Under the pieces are notes generated by a model that was given only the letters and a program-made list of their open reading frames with translations, was not told where the DNA came from and searched no databases. Positions 48,001 through 58,700 of a stretch of DNA of 64,000 nt are shown here, in pieces (the first letter of the stretch is position 1; each line of letters opens with the position of its first letter). The position numbers and the translations under genes were made by a program. Source of the stretch: Mauremys mutica (lineage: Eukaryota > Chordata > Testudines > Geoemydidae); contig NC_059082.1 of NCBI RefSeq assembly GCF_020497125.1, forward strand, positions 23,458,965 through 23,522,964, written 5' to 3'.

Positions 48001-48221
48001 GGAAAAAAGAAAAAGAAAACAGAAGTTATAAATAGGGAGACTATTGGGTTAACTCATAAACACTGTCACAAAAGCATAATTAGTGGCCACAAAAAAAGGA
48101 GGAAAGACAAACCTATCCCACCCCATAAAAGTGATTATGTGTATCTATCGACTTATATAACCGTTGGTACAGTAGTATCTGCCTACCTCATAGTCATTAA
48201 TGGATTCTAGAGTCAATTCAA

Positions 48222-48388
48222 CCCGGTGAGGCAGGAAAGTATAACCCCATTTTACAGATGGAAACTGAGGTCCAGGATAGATTAAATGACTTGCCTAAGA
48301 TCACCCAAGTATTCTGTGTTGAAGGTAGGACTTAACTCCATGTCTCCTGAGTCCTAGTCTTGTGGTCTGCTCACAGACCATCTTTCTA
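48222..48388 (-). mobile_element. MIR-like SINE fragment
   Basis: CCCCATTTTACAGATGGAAA CTGAGG..TTAAATGACTTGCCTAAGAT CACCCA is the complement of the MIR core (TGACCTTGGGCAAGT..CCTCAGTTTCC..CTGTAAAATGGGG). The tRNA-like head follows at the right: on the minus strand TGGTCTGTGAGCAGA and GAGTTAAGTCCTA are remnants of the A and B boxes. It lies in opposite orientation to the MIR-like copy 220 bases upstream. Confidence 0.82.
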
Positions 48389-49459
48389 ACCCTTTCTTCC
48401 CTTTGGTTGAGGGAAGAGAATTGGGAAGAGAAGATAATCTACCCTCTTCCCCCTCTCCACTTTGCTCCACCATTTGTGAATTTATATTTCTCCTGCTCTC
48501 ATATCAAACTGCACACTACCATGCATTTCATAGCATATGGAATTATAGTGAGAGAACAGGGTCCATAATTCATGAGATGCAAAGCCTCAAGTGACTGTGT
48601 CTCTCCCCTCTCATAAAGAGCTGTTATACATTTATCAATAACTTCAATTTTTAACTTGTGTTGTGGGCAGTCAGCAGGTTCACCTGTCCATCTGAATCAG
48701 TAACTCTGGAAATGGTACGTCTTCTTTGTAGCTTCTGAGTCACTGCTCTCCCTAATACTACTAGTGTATTGCTCCTGGGGTAGTTGGGTTGAAGATTCAG
48801 AGCTCTGAAAGAAGCATTAATTAAAACAGCCACTTGTAGACCAGTTTTCACACTGAGCTCACCAACCTGCAACACAGGCAAAATATAAAATATTTACAAT
48901 GCTCATTAATAAGCCCCTCTTGAACATGGAAAGGCTGAGATGTATCTTCCCCCACTTTTCCCCAGGAAACTAGTTAACTGTATCTGAATGTGTTCTGAAA
49001 AGGTTCAGAGCTGAGCACTGTACTTTATATGGGGCTCCTCCTCTTGAATATTTGGCGCTGAGTTAGTCACAATGTTTTCTTGCTACAGGCAGTTGTGTTT
49101 AAGAACACATAGAAATGTGTGTTTAAATAGACATGCGGTCCCAGCAGGGTTGATGTTATAAGCCTGCACAGAACACGTATCTGAAGTTTTGTAAACCTAT
49201 ATCTCAGCTGAACAAATAATAATACAAAGGAGGTTTACCAGTGTATATAAATCTTCAAACATCCCAGTTTTCAAGTTAGCCACATAACTGCACTTTCAGT
49301 CTTTCTTGTAGAAATGGTTCTACAAAGATTTGTCTCCTAGTGTCTATCTGTGATTTTTAAGATCTGAAAAGCTAAAAAATCTGATTTTTTTCCCCTTCAA
49401 CATCCTGAAACAAAATCAAACACCTACTTTCAAGGTAATTTGGATGTGCAGAAGAATGG
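48389..49459. other. no gene or repeat recognised
   Basis: Moderately AT-rich. The 76-residue minus-strand frame at 48651-48881 has no recognisable domain. Confidence 0.55.
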
Positions 49460-50091
49460 CAGGTAGACATAGGCGGCAGGTTTGTATAATTTTTGGTGGT
49501 GCCCAGAATGGGTCCAAGCAGAGTTGTCCTGTCCATAGGACGGACCGGGGCAACCACCCCGGGCCCCACACTTTGGGGGGCCTCTATGCTTCAAGGGGTT
49601 GTGAGTTACAGGGCAATCTGGGGGGCTAGCAGGGGTCCTGGCGCCAGCAGCAACAAGCGACCTGGCTCCACTCCACTCCACCCCACCCCACCCCACCCCG
49701 CTGGCTCCTGGCATCACTTGGGGGAGGGGGTGGAATCCGTAAAGAAGTGGGGCGTGGGCTTGGGGGAAAGGGTGGAATGGGGGTGGGGAGGGGGCGTGGT
49801 GGTGGAGCAGGAGTGGGAAGAGGTGGAGCGGGGCGGGCTGGGACCGGGTCACTTGCTGCTGTTGGTGCCAGGCCCCCCACTAACCTCCCAGGCCGCCCTG
49901 GACCCCACATCCTCCTGAAGTGCAGAGTACCCCAAAGCACAGGGCCCGGGGTGGTTGCCCCGGTATATCCTATGGATGGGACAGCTCTGAAAACATAAGC
50001 CCAAACACTGATGGAGCTGGGCCCATGTTCCTGAATATTGGTGGAGCACGGGCACCATGGACCCATATAACTCACCGCCTATGCAGGTAGA
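49460..50091. mobile_element. hAT-like foldback element with perfect 8-bp duplication
   Basis: The element at 49468-50083 (616 bp) starts CATAGGCGGCAGG and its other end reverse-complemented starts CATAGGCGGTGAG. CAGGTAGA flanks it perfectly on both sides (49460-49467, 50084-50091). The 8-bp duplication supports hAT, although the termini begin CAT rather than CAG. The interior is very GC-rich with several overlapping frames on both strands; these are mirror images produced by the inverted structure and are not genes. Confidence 0.82.
49519..49989. mobile_element. inner inverted-repeat element within the 49.5-kb hAT
   Basis: CAGAGTTGTCCTGTCCATAG GAC at the left and, reverse-complemented, CAGAGCTGTCCCATCCATAG GAT at the right form inverted repeats that continue through ACCGGGGCAACCACCCCGGG CC on both sides, about 48 bases in all. 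CAG ends suggest a separate hAT-type unit nested in the outer element, but no 8-bp duplication is visible. It could instead be the outer element's own internal foldback. The interior has a CCCCA tandem run (49680-49699) on a GC-rich background. Confidence 0.6.
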
Positions 50092-53000
50092 TGCCTGCAA
50101 GCCTCCTAAACAAAAAAGTGGGTTCTCTTTCCTCATTGTTAAAAAAATACAAAACAATAGAAGTTTCTTCTTTCTCATGCTAGATCCTGTTTCTCTGTCT
50201 CTAGGAGCTGTGATGATGTAACACTTCAGTGTACTAGCTCAGTCCTAGTCCTTTTCTAAATAGGAGCTGCCAAACATGCCAAATTGTGGCAATTATGTGA
50301 TAGTTTTGTGATGTGGACCATTGCCCACTTGGGACTCAGCTTTGACAACCAAACTGATTTAACTTAGGACTGCAGGATGGATTACACCAGGGCTACACGC
50401 ACAAAGGCCACTGCTGTTAAAATAGTTTAATCTCTATTATAAACAGATACAGATTGAGACTTTGCTGAGTCTTCGCAGGGTTGATTTACAGATGACAAAA
50501 CAGATCTAGAACATTATTATTTTAATTATTATTTGCTCAGGTTCCAAAGTGATAGATCAACCATTTTAAATGCAGGTTTTACTTATAAATAGGACTCCAA
50601 TGAAAGACAAATATGGAGAAAGATTTAATAGGGCACAATATCTATTACTTATCTTTATCCAACACAGCCATTCTTACAAGTAATGGAGTCACATTTTTCT
50701 TTTCAAATCCACTTGCACAAAAAAGAAGTGTCAGAGTTCAGATTGGGACTGGTTAGTTGCCTCTCACAGAATGCATATTGGGATTTCTAGTTTGTCACAT
50801 ATGTTTAATTTAATTACAATTAATGAATTACAATTTACCCTGAGGGAAAACTGGCTTTCCTTGCCAAAGAGATGTTTAGTGGATAGCATTCAAATTCATG
50901 ACCTAGACCTCAAATTAACAGGCTATCCATTAAGAATGCATGAGTGGCTTTAAAGACTGCATTTATCTGTTATGGTCCCTTTAATCCCTTGTGATGTCTT
51001 AAAGAAGACAATCAAAATACTATAAATGGAGATTCCAATGTTGCTTTGGATGGTATGTTTTTTCACTACAAAATATATTGAACTCTACTCGGTTATGGGC
51101 CATAAAGAGATTTTCTACTAACCCATAGTGGAACAAGGTCCTCCTGTCTTAATCCTATTCTGCTGGCAACTCAGCTCTCTTAAATCCTGATGCCTCTTTG
51201 GGGGCAGGAAATAAATACTAGGACTTAAACTAGATTAATTATTAGATACGCACTTCCCTGATAGCCGAAGAAGGAAACTACACAGAGCTATTTGAAACAG
51301 TTAATGTAGGCTTGAGCACAATGGAATCACAAGGTAGAGGTGTGTCAAAAGGACAAGCCTAAATAAAAGAAGAATTAAAAATTAAAAATTCCCTATAGAT
51401 CTCCTCTGTAACTACCAGACCACTGAACTATTTTAGCACCTGTTCTTTAGATGCTAATGATAGTGGAGTGTAAAAATTAAGCACAACTTCAAGAAAACCT
51501 TGGCCCAGTTTTTATTGCATTCCTGTCCACAGAAACCTATATAGCTACATAGTGGAGACATGCAGAAGTTTTTATATTGCGCAACAAGGGGGTGAGGGGG
51601 ACTAAGTACCGAGAGCTCAGTTCACACCTACTATACGAATGACCTGTATTTACCGTTCACATATTATTTGCTTATTTCAGCTCTGAATGAAACAATTCTT
51701 TCATACAGGGCCAAATTCAGCCCTAAAGGAAGCAAGACAATCCCATTGACTTAACTGGAATGACACCAATGCTGAGTTTGGCTCATAAGGTCTAGACCAC
51801 TTTGCAAAGTATGTTGAGTTCCTTTTTGATTAAATGATTATATAAATGTAAACCAGCATTACTGTAACAGTAGCCACTAGAGTCAGTGCATACTGGCCTA
51901 TCATGTGAGATGGGTACTGATCTTTGTGAACCTAACCCTATAATAAATGTCAAGTTCAGAGTGCGTCACAAAGACTTTCATATAAGTATCATTATGACTA
52001 GAAATGTGCCCAAGCCAAACTCACCAATCTGAATATTCCCCAAACAATGGGAAAGTTTGGACCAAGATCCAGATCTGGCCAAATTTCATAGTTGTGTCTC
52101 TGCCTATATTGGACTGATCCAAAACCACAGTTCCAAACACCCTCAAACTGTGAGCAAGTCTCTGATCCAGAGCTGAATTAAATGTTATAGCTCAAGCCCA
52201 TCTCTACTTATGTCTAATTTTGTAAAACTCTAGAAAGCAGCAAAAATCAGCAAACTCTGAGTTTCTACCTCAGAAAAGCTCTCCTTTACTCTGACTTAAA
52301 CCATGAGCACTAACACACTGTTCAATGACATACTCTTTTGGCACCCACAAAACCCTGATAATTCCCTCATTGCTAGTAAACCAGTAATGCACAAGTTATT
52401 ACAGTGCGCTTCTCGACCTATTAACACCAAGCAAAAGATAGTCAGTACATTACTTTTTATTAGCAAATATCAGTGAGTCTACTTAAGCCACCTCCAGCAC
52501 CTAGGAAGAATGTTCCAGACTTTTCTAAAGTCAGATACCCTCAATGGAATGTAAAGACATCAAAAGCCACAGGAGCAGAGTCAGATGCCCAACAATATGG
52601 CTAAATGTTATTTGAACTTTTCAACCTAGTTGGTTGGACACAAATCCAGTCACTTTATTCTAGGAAAACTTTGTTCTTTCAGTGAAACTCAGTAAGTTAA
52701 AGTTTGACTAACCCCAAAAGGGTTAGATGCCACCATCCTGATTTACATTCCAATCAAGTGGGTGAAGTGTACATAGCCTAGTTAGCTGGTTAGTCAGGCA
52801 TTTGCAATTGAAAGGTGTGATATGACTGGGCTGTTCAGGTATCTGGGAGAAGGTGTCACAGTATGAGATACTGTAGGAGTAATGCATATTGATTAATGGC
52901 CAGATTGTGCATTCTGGCTGGGGGCTATGGGTGGGATAAAGGCTCAAGAGATACCCAGCATGAAGTGTGCATACACTCCACTATCCCTTTTGTAGGGGTA

Positions 53001-53162
53001 GCCTACACACCAAGCCAGCATGGGGTAGTGGGACCCATGGCTCTGCCTTCTTCTGCCCGGTTCTTCCTCCTTTGGGGATAGTTTGCACCTCTGAGATATA
53101 GAGGGGAGTCAGTCTTTGTGCTCCCTTAGTAAAGGGATGGCAAGTATACACTTTAGCTTAGG
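50092..53162. other. no gene recognised
   Basis: Three kilobases of AT-rich sequence. GGGCCAAATTCAGCCCTAAA GG..CCCATTGACTTAACTGG at 51709-51770 is a decayed member of the short foldback group. Confidence 0.5.
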
Positions 53163-53259
53163 GACAGGGACAGTGCCGGCTCCAGGGTTTTTGCTGCCCC
53201 AAGCAGGAAAAAAAAAAAAAAAAGCCATGATCGCAATCTGCAGTTCTACCGCCGCCGCT

Positions 53260-53562
53260 TCAGGGTATGTCTACACTACCCGCCAGATCAGCGGGTAGTG
53301 ATCGATCTATTGGGGATTGATTTATTGCGTCTAGTGTAGACATGATAAAATCGATCCCCAATCACTCTGCTGTCGACTCCAGAACTCCACCGTGCCTGAA
53401 AGGCGGAAGTGGAGTCGACGGGGGGAGCGGCACCAGTCGACTTGTCACCGTCTTCACAGACAGGTAAATCAACCTAAGATACGCTGACTTCAGCTACACT
53501 ATTCACGTAGCTGAAGTTGCGTATCTTAGGTCGACTCCCTCCCCAGTGTAGACCTAGCCTCA
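53260..53562 (+). mobile_element. MITE with TCA duplication, nested (first of two)
   Basis: The element at 53263-53559 starts GGGTATGTCTACACTACCCG and its right end reverse-complemented is GGCTAGGTCTACACTGG. TCA flanks both ends (53260-53262, 53560-53562). Internal palindromes include TACCCGCC..GGCGGGTA-like, GATCGATC, and CAGCTACACTATTCACGTAG CTGAAG with its flanking AAGATACG/CGTATCTT. Same family as 53609-53902 but in the opposite orientation. Confidence 0.87.
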
Positions 53563-53605
53563 GTCTTCGGCGGCAATTCGGGGACTGGTCCTTTGCTCCA
53601 AGAGG

Positions 53606-53905
53606 AGACCTGGTCTACATGGTGGGGGGGAGAATCTATCTAAGATACGCAACTTCAACTATGAGAATAGTGTAGGTGAAGTCAACGTATCTTATTTCTA
53701 CTTACCTCCCATCCTCACGGCACGGGATTGACGGCCGCGGCTCCCCCGTCGACTCTGCTTCCATCTCTTGCCCTGGTGGAGTTCCAGAGTCGATGGCAGA
53801 GCATTCAGGGATCGGTTTATCGCATCTAGATGAGATGCGATAAATCGATCCCCGATAGATCGATCGCTACCCGCCAATCCGTCAGGTAGTGTGGACGTAC
53901 CCAGA
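53606..53905 (-). mobile_element. MITE with AGA duplication, nested (second of two)
   Basis: The element at 53609-53902 is flanked by AGA on both sides (53606-53608, 53903-53905). Read on the minus strand it begins GGGTACGTCCACACTACCTG and continues with GGCGGGTAGCGATCGATCTA TCGGGG, matching the start of the 53263 element (CGGGTAGTGATCGATCTATT GGGG). It therefore lies in inverse orientation to its neighbour. The hairpin TTATCGCATCTAGATGAGAT GCGATAA is intact. Confidence 0.87.
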
Positions 53906-54089
53906 GTACGGGACCCGCTGCCGAATTGCCGCTGAAGACCCCGACATGCCACCCCTTACCATTGGCTGCCCCAAGCATCTGCTTGCTGGGCTGGTGCCAG
54001 CCCTGGACAGGGCACAATCTGAACTTAAATCTACGCTTTGTCTGCCTGTTTTTCCAGAGAACAGAGAGGGTGTAATAGATGTTTTGATA

Positions 54090-54163
54090 AAAGAACAGGA
54101 GTACTTGTGGCACCTTAGAGACTAACAAATTTATTACAGCATAAGCTTTCGTGAGCTACAGCA
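54090..54163 (-). mobile_element. 5'-truncated copy of the hammerhead-bearing retroelement
   Basis: On the minus strand it starts inside stem II of the motif (GCTGTAGCTCAC), then GAAA, GC, UU, AUGC, AATAAATTTGTTAGTCTCTA AGGTGCCACAAGTACTCCTG TTCTT. The core CTGATGA half has been lost. The subfamily differs from the 17.4-kb arms by ACAAGTACTCCT in place of ACAAGGACTCCT, and by CUCAC in place of CCCAC in stem II. Flanks ATGTTTTGAT and ATCTTTTTTAT could be a decayed duplication, not convincing. Confidence 0.72.
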
Positions 54164-54289
54164 TCTTTTTTATCATTTTTCTTTGAATACAATCAGTCAT
54201 AGCCAAATAAACTATCCAGGGACAAAAAAATTACCATGAATATTCAAGTCCCTCTTGAAACTGGCTAAGAGCTGGCAGAGAGGTGCAAA

Positions 54290-54420
54290 TTATTTTATTA
54301 GTGATAGTGTTTAGATTTCAGTTACACCCAAAGTGCTCTAGGTGCTTTCCAAAAGCAAATAGAGACACAATCCCGGCTCAGAAGCTTATGACTGAAGTAG
54401 ACAAAGGTGGAGGAAGATCA
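54290..54420. repeat. possible interspersed repeat
   Basis: CAAAGTGCTCTAGGTGCTTT CCAAA..AGAGACACAATCCCGGCTCA GAAGCTTA resembles the widely dispersed reptile/bird motif GTGCTAGGTGCTGTACAAAC..CAGTCCCTGCCCCAAAGAGC TTAC. Only one copy lies in the window, so this is by resemblance alone. Confidence 0.35.
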
Positions 54421-56864
54421 GGGTACCTGTCACACTTACAGGGAGAGCAGCACTTAAGAGGGAGTGAGAGGGGTCTAAAGTGCACCCCACAGGTGACAGG
54501 TCTGGCTTCCTTTGCACCTCTCTCAAGGGTGAAATGCTGGCCCACAGCCCAACCATGCTTTCACAGGTTCTCTAAGTGGCAGTCCCCCTAATGTGCTAAC
54601 ACAACAGGCCCAACAGTATTTGGCACCTGTAAGCCTTTCTCCTCCAAGGACTTGTGACAGCAGCTGATTAAAGTGACTCAAAAACAGTTTTGTTTTGTTT
54701 TTTTCAAACCAAAGCATTATTCATTCATCCAACAGTACATAACGTGAAGCCCACAGGGTAAAAACAACAAAGGCCTATACACACACATCCCTCTACTCCA
54801 TGCTTTGTTACTCTTAAGTCAGGCATAAAGGGAATCCCCAGGCAGGAGAAGGAGTTTGGGACCCTCAGCCAGAGAGCACTGAATTGTGAGCAGGGTGGCT
54901 CATTCACACCAGATTTAAAGTGTATCAAATACTTGGTAATAACAGCAACAGTACACACTCAATTATGTGTCAATGACTCTTCATTTACCACTCTGTGAAA
55001 TTATTCATTTTCATTTTTAACAATGAGAGTGCACTTGGCCTTTATGTATGTATGTGCACGGAAAGTGCAGGAGCATCCCTGCCTGTGGTGGAAACCCCAC
55101 CCAATAGCCCCGTACTCTCTGTGGCAGCCATTAGCTCCACAGTTAAAGTTAGAGCAGCAGCAGTTGGAGCAAGACTGTTTCCAGGCCTGTTGCTACACCA
55201 GCTGGGTGAAGAGGCAGTGCACCCCATGGACTGGGTGCCAGGGAAGTGATCTTCCCCTGCAGCACTGGGGGAATAGTCCAGCCGGCCATCCTTCAAAGAT
55301 CCCTAAATAGGGGGAAGAAGATGTTGAAGACATTGCAAGTAAAAGGAATAAAGGGCCTCTCCCTTTCCTGTCCCCAGAGGGACACACAAAATTCTCCTGG
55401 AGGAGGGGGTATGAAAGGGAACTATGACTGGCATAGAAACGTCACTCTCTTCTTCCAAGACTGGAGGGCTCTAGCTGACTATGGCCCTCATTGCTCCATT
55501 CCCTCACAGAAGGTAGAAGAGAGACTTTCACTCCCCCTTACTCCAGGGTGTGTGTAAATGTGGGGGGAGGCAGGTAAGCAGCAAGGAACACCAAGCCAGG
55601 AGATCTCCTATTTTAGCTGGGGCAAACCATACTGTTGATCGGTAGCAGATGTGCCAGTCAGCAAATATAAAATTTGAGTTTTGACTTTCACAGGAGAGGT
55701 TAAAGGTCACAGTCATCAATTTTCACCACTAAACACTCCTGGCCCTCTAGGTGTTTGAATGGAACAGAAGTAAAGTGGCTCCAACATAGGGAATAAAAAC
55801 CTCAGTATCTGACATAGCTCCGCACTTTGCATTTCTCTGACTGAAAGCTCACACAGTCTCTGGCCCCTCACTCTTTAATGGAAAACATCTGCAATATCTC
55901 ATCAGGATCTTTCATTCTCTCTTTTTTAACTCAATGTGCTTTAACATCAAGGAAACTCTGTGGAGGGCAAAGATCTTTCCAAAAATACGCCAATGCCCCC
56001 ACAGCAGAACCTGCAGTCCCAGGCACACTCCGAGGTTCTTCTCAGTGCATTCTCCCCATTTTTAGGGTATCGCACCAGTCTTTTAAAAAGGTTTAACTTC
56101 TTATTTTTCGACATCGTAAGAAAGAAAACGACCATCTGTTTTCAGAAGAGCTCTCTTGGCTTTACTGTGTGCAGTTATTCAAAGCACTTGGAGAACTAGT
56201 TCCTGTCGATACAAAAAAATCTTACAGGTTGTTCTGTTGGCACAAAGGGGACACAGAGCTGCCTGGAAGTACATATAGGGATTCCCCTGACATAGGGGAG
56301 TCCCTGCATGGTGTAAAGCTGGTGTAGCTAGCTCTATGCCAGCCCCATCAGGGGCAGAGGGCTTTCCTGGGTGGGCCAGCAGATTGGCCAAGGCAGAAAG
56401 GGACAAGGGAGGGGCTGGCAGAGAATCCTGTGCTTTGGTGATGTAAATTTAGAGCCCTTAGGCTAACACAGTTAGGGTGCCTTGGCCAGACCAATGATCT
56501 AGCCCTACTTGTTATGTCTTTGGAGCTATCTTCATTATTTAAGTAGCATACATTGTGTTTATCGAGATTACAGAACAGTTGCAAAATACGTTTTTCTCTA
56601 GAGCGTGTAGACACATACATATGAATTTTATATAGACATGCATATAAATATATACACACATATATATATTTTATACATGGACACACATTATCTACAGCAT
56701 GCACACATTCTTGTGCATTTAAATACTCTACCAGTATAAGCAGTTTAAATGAGTTAAGAAATTAACATTTGATGGATACATTAGGACAGAGATTGACACA
56801 CAAGTAATTCATTCTCTCAAAATCAGAGGTATTTATGAAATTCCTAGGCCAGGGAAATCCCACT
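54421..56864. other. no gene recognised
   Basis: GC-richer at 54390-55560 with many overlapping short frames on both strands, none with a domain that I recognise. TA/CA-rich at 56620-56670. Confidence 0.5.
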
Positions 56865-56935
56865 AAGGTCCCAATTCGTCTCTCACTAAAGTCAATTGCA
56901 AAAATCTCATTGACTTCAATGGGAGCAGATTTAGG
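56865..56935. repeat. small foldback repeat (CATTGACTTCAATGGG family)
   Basis: AAGGTCCCAATTCGTCTCTC ACTAAAGTCAATTGCAAAAA TCTCATTGACTTCAATGGGA GCAG. The two CAATTGACTTTAGTG-type halves are inverted copies about 25 bases apart. Confidence 0.55.
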
Positions 56936-57560
56936 TGTGACACAATGTGCAGACTTATGACAGGAATACATTTGCCCCTGTATTTTTAGCACATGATCAG
57001 ACACTGCATGAAATCAATGACAATTATATTTTACTGGTATTTAAGTTCCTTTTCTCCTGCTTTCTTCCAAATTGATTTACAAGCTATAAATAGTTTCAAT
57101 ATACCACTCAGAGGCAAAAAAAAAAAAAAGCCACATTTTCCAAAAATAGTTTCTGATTTGGGATGCCTCCATTTTTGAGGGCCCAGCTTGAAATATTTTG
57201 GGCCTGCTGTTCAGAAGTGTGGAGTGCCCATAACTCCCTTTCATTTCCAGTGGAATTATGGGTGTTTGGCATTTCTGAAAATCATGCCTATGGTGTCTCA
57301 ATTTGAGCACTCCAAAACTGAGGCACTCAGAATTAGATACCACTTTAGTAAATGTTGGTCTTAGATTCTAAATCCTCCTGGGCAGGGACTCTTGTCTGCT
57401 GTACCTATGTATAGAGCATCTGGCACACTTTTAATTATATATACACACACACAACAAGTAATAACAACACTAAAACATAGTCCCTTCTGGAGTAGCCAGG
57501 CAGATACCCAGAGTACAGCATGCTGCACAAATCTTACACGTAGCCATTGGGCAATCCCCT

Positions 57561-58695
57561 TGTGACATTCTATACTTTGGGGGAACATCCTTAACCCCCA
57601 TATTCCTCATTTTTATGTAATCATGATCTTACATATAAAGCGTGCCTTATAATGTTCAGGGGAAAAGTTATGACCTGCTGAAAGTCATTTCTCTACTCAT
57701 ATATGTGTATCATTAGTGCATATAAAGTTATGAGAATTGTGTTGTATGGCAGTCACTAAAACGTGCTTTAAGTTAGGGAATCAGCCAGATATTAGTTCCC
57801 CAGAGGCAACAGCAAGGAAAGTAGCCGACACCCAGGTGGGGTATCAATCAACCCAATAACCACTGTCCAGCAAAGGAGCTACAATGCAATGACTCCCCTG
57901 CATGAGGCCACACCAGGGGAATTGCTTAACCTTGCTTGGAGAGACTCAGCAATGCCCCCAGACATGCCTGAACTTGTGTTTTCCAAGCACATAGACTGAG
58001 GGTATAAAACAGACAGAGTGGACACATATTAGGCCCTTCTCCTGCCCCCGCCGCCAGCAACCAAGACACTGTGAAGAAGACAAGACTTTAACAGAGGAGA
58101 TCGGCCCAGGTTTAAGGAACAAACCTGTGTATTAAGGACTGCAATATCCAGTGGGGTGAGAAAAACTGCTTACTCTAATTGCTGCCCAGTCTAATAGGTT
58201 GAGAGTTTAAAGCGCGTGCTTATATTTTATTTTATTTTGGTAACTAACTCTGTCTTTTTGCCAATCACTTAATATCACTTAAAATCTACCTTTTATAGTT
58301 TGTTTGAGGTGTGGGGCAAATCTGCTCAGGTTTGACAAAGGCTGGTGTATGTCCACTTTCCATTGTTGAAATGGTGAACCAATTAATAAATTGCACTGCC
58401 CATCTTGAGCAGTGCAAGATAGTATATTCCTGAGTGTATATTTACAGTGCTGGGAACTGGGGGGGATTTGGCTCTGGTGCCTTTCTCTGGGTGATTCATG
58501 AGTGTTCTGGGAGCATTCATGCAATATAGCTGGGTGTGGGGCTCCACAGGCAGTTGTGCTGAGTGATAACAGCACCTGGAGGGGTTTGCTGCTGGTCACT
58601 AGCAAGGTGTTGTGAGAGACAACCCAGGCTGGAGAAGTTAAGGGGGCACAGCAGTCCCACAGTCCCAGGCTGCACCCCGGAGGAATCCTGTCACA
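57561..58695 (+). mobile_element. probable solo endogenous-retrovirus LTR, about 1.1 kb
   Basis: A block with TG (57561, TGTGACATTCTATACTTTGG) and CA ends (58695, ATCCTGTCACA). Flanks CCCCT (57556-57560) and CCCCG (58696-58700) agree at 4 of 5, in line with a short retroviral duplication. TATAAAAC at 58003 lies well inside, where a U3 promoter would be. No primer-binding site or polypurine tract is adjacent and there is no second LTR, so it would be a solo LTR left by recombination. The overall sequence matches my recollection of a common turtle LTR, but this is recognition rather than a search. The AT-rich stretch at about 58227-58245 (TTATATTTTATTTTATTTTG) may be the polyadenylation region. 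Confidence 0.62.
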
Positions 58696-58700
58696 CCCCG

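Larger units (their letters stand above)
53163..54013. mobile_element. hAT element carrying two nested MITEs
   Basis: The outer element is 53171-54005. Left end CAGTGCCGGCTCCAGGG; right end reverse-complemented CAGGGCTGGCACCAG (12 of 15 identical). Flanks GACAGGGA (53163-53170) and GACAGGGC (54006-54013) agree at 7 of 8. TGCTGCCCCAAGCAG near the left and GCTGCCCCAAGCATCTGCTTG near the right are typical internal repeats. Two MITEs of the 3-bp-duplication family (53263-53559 and 53609-53902) are inserted in it, so the original element would have been only about 240 bp. Its termini resemble those of the hAT at 359-570. Confidence 0.85.

Noticed and set aside
49430..50178. Several overlapping frames of 75-149 residues on both strands
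   Set aside because: They lie in the GC-rich inverted-repeat element at 49468-50083. Mirror-image frames and Pro/Gly-rich composition are by-products of stop-poor GC-rich palindromic DNA.
55023..55310. Overlapping plus and minus frames of 84-95 residues
   Set aside because: Three frames read the same bases on both strands and none shows a recognisable domain; GC-richer composition explains the lack of stops.
10830..57130. Regular arrays of short repeats that might suggest CRISPR
   Set aside because: Only simple microsatellites ((AC)n, (GA)n, (TTA)n, poly-A) are present; there are no repeat-spacer units, and the DNA is vertebrate.
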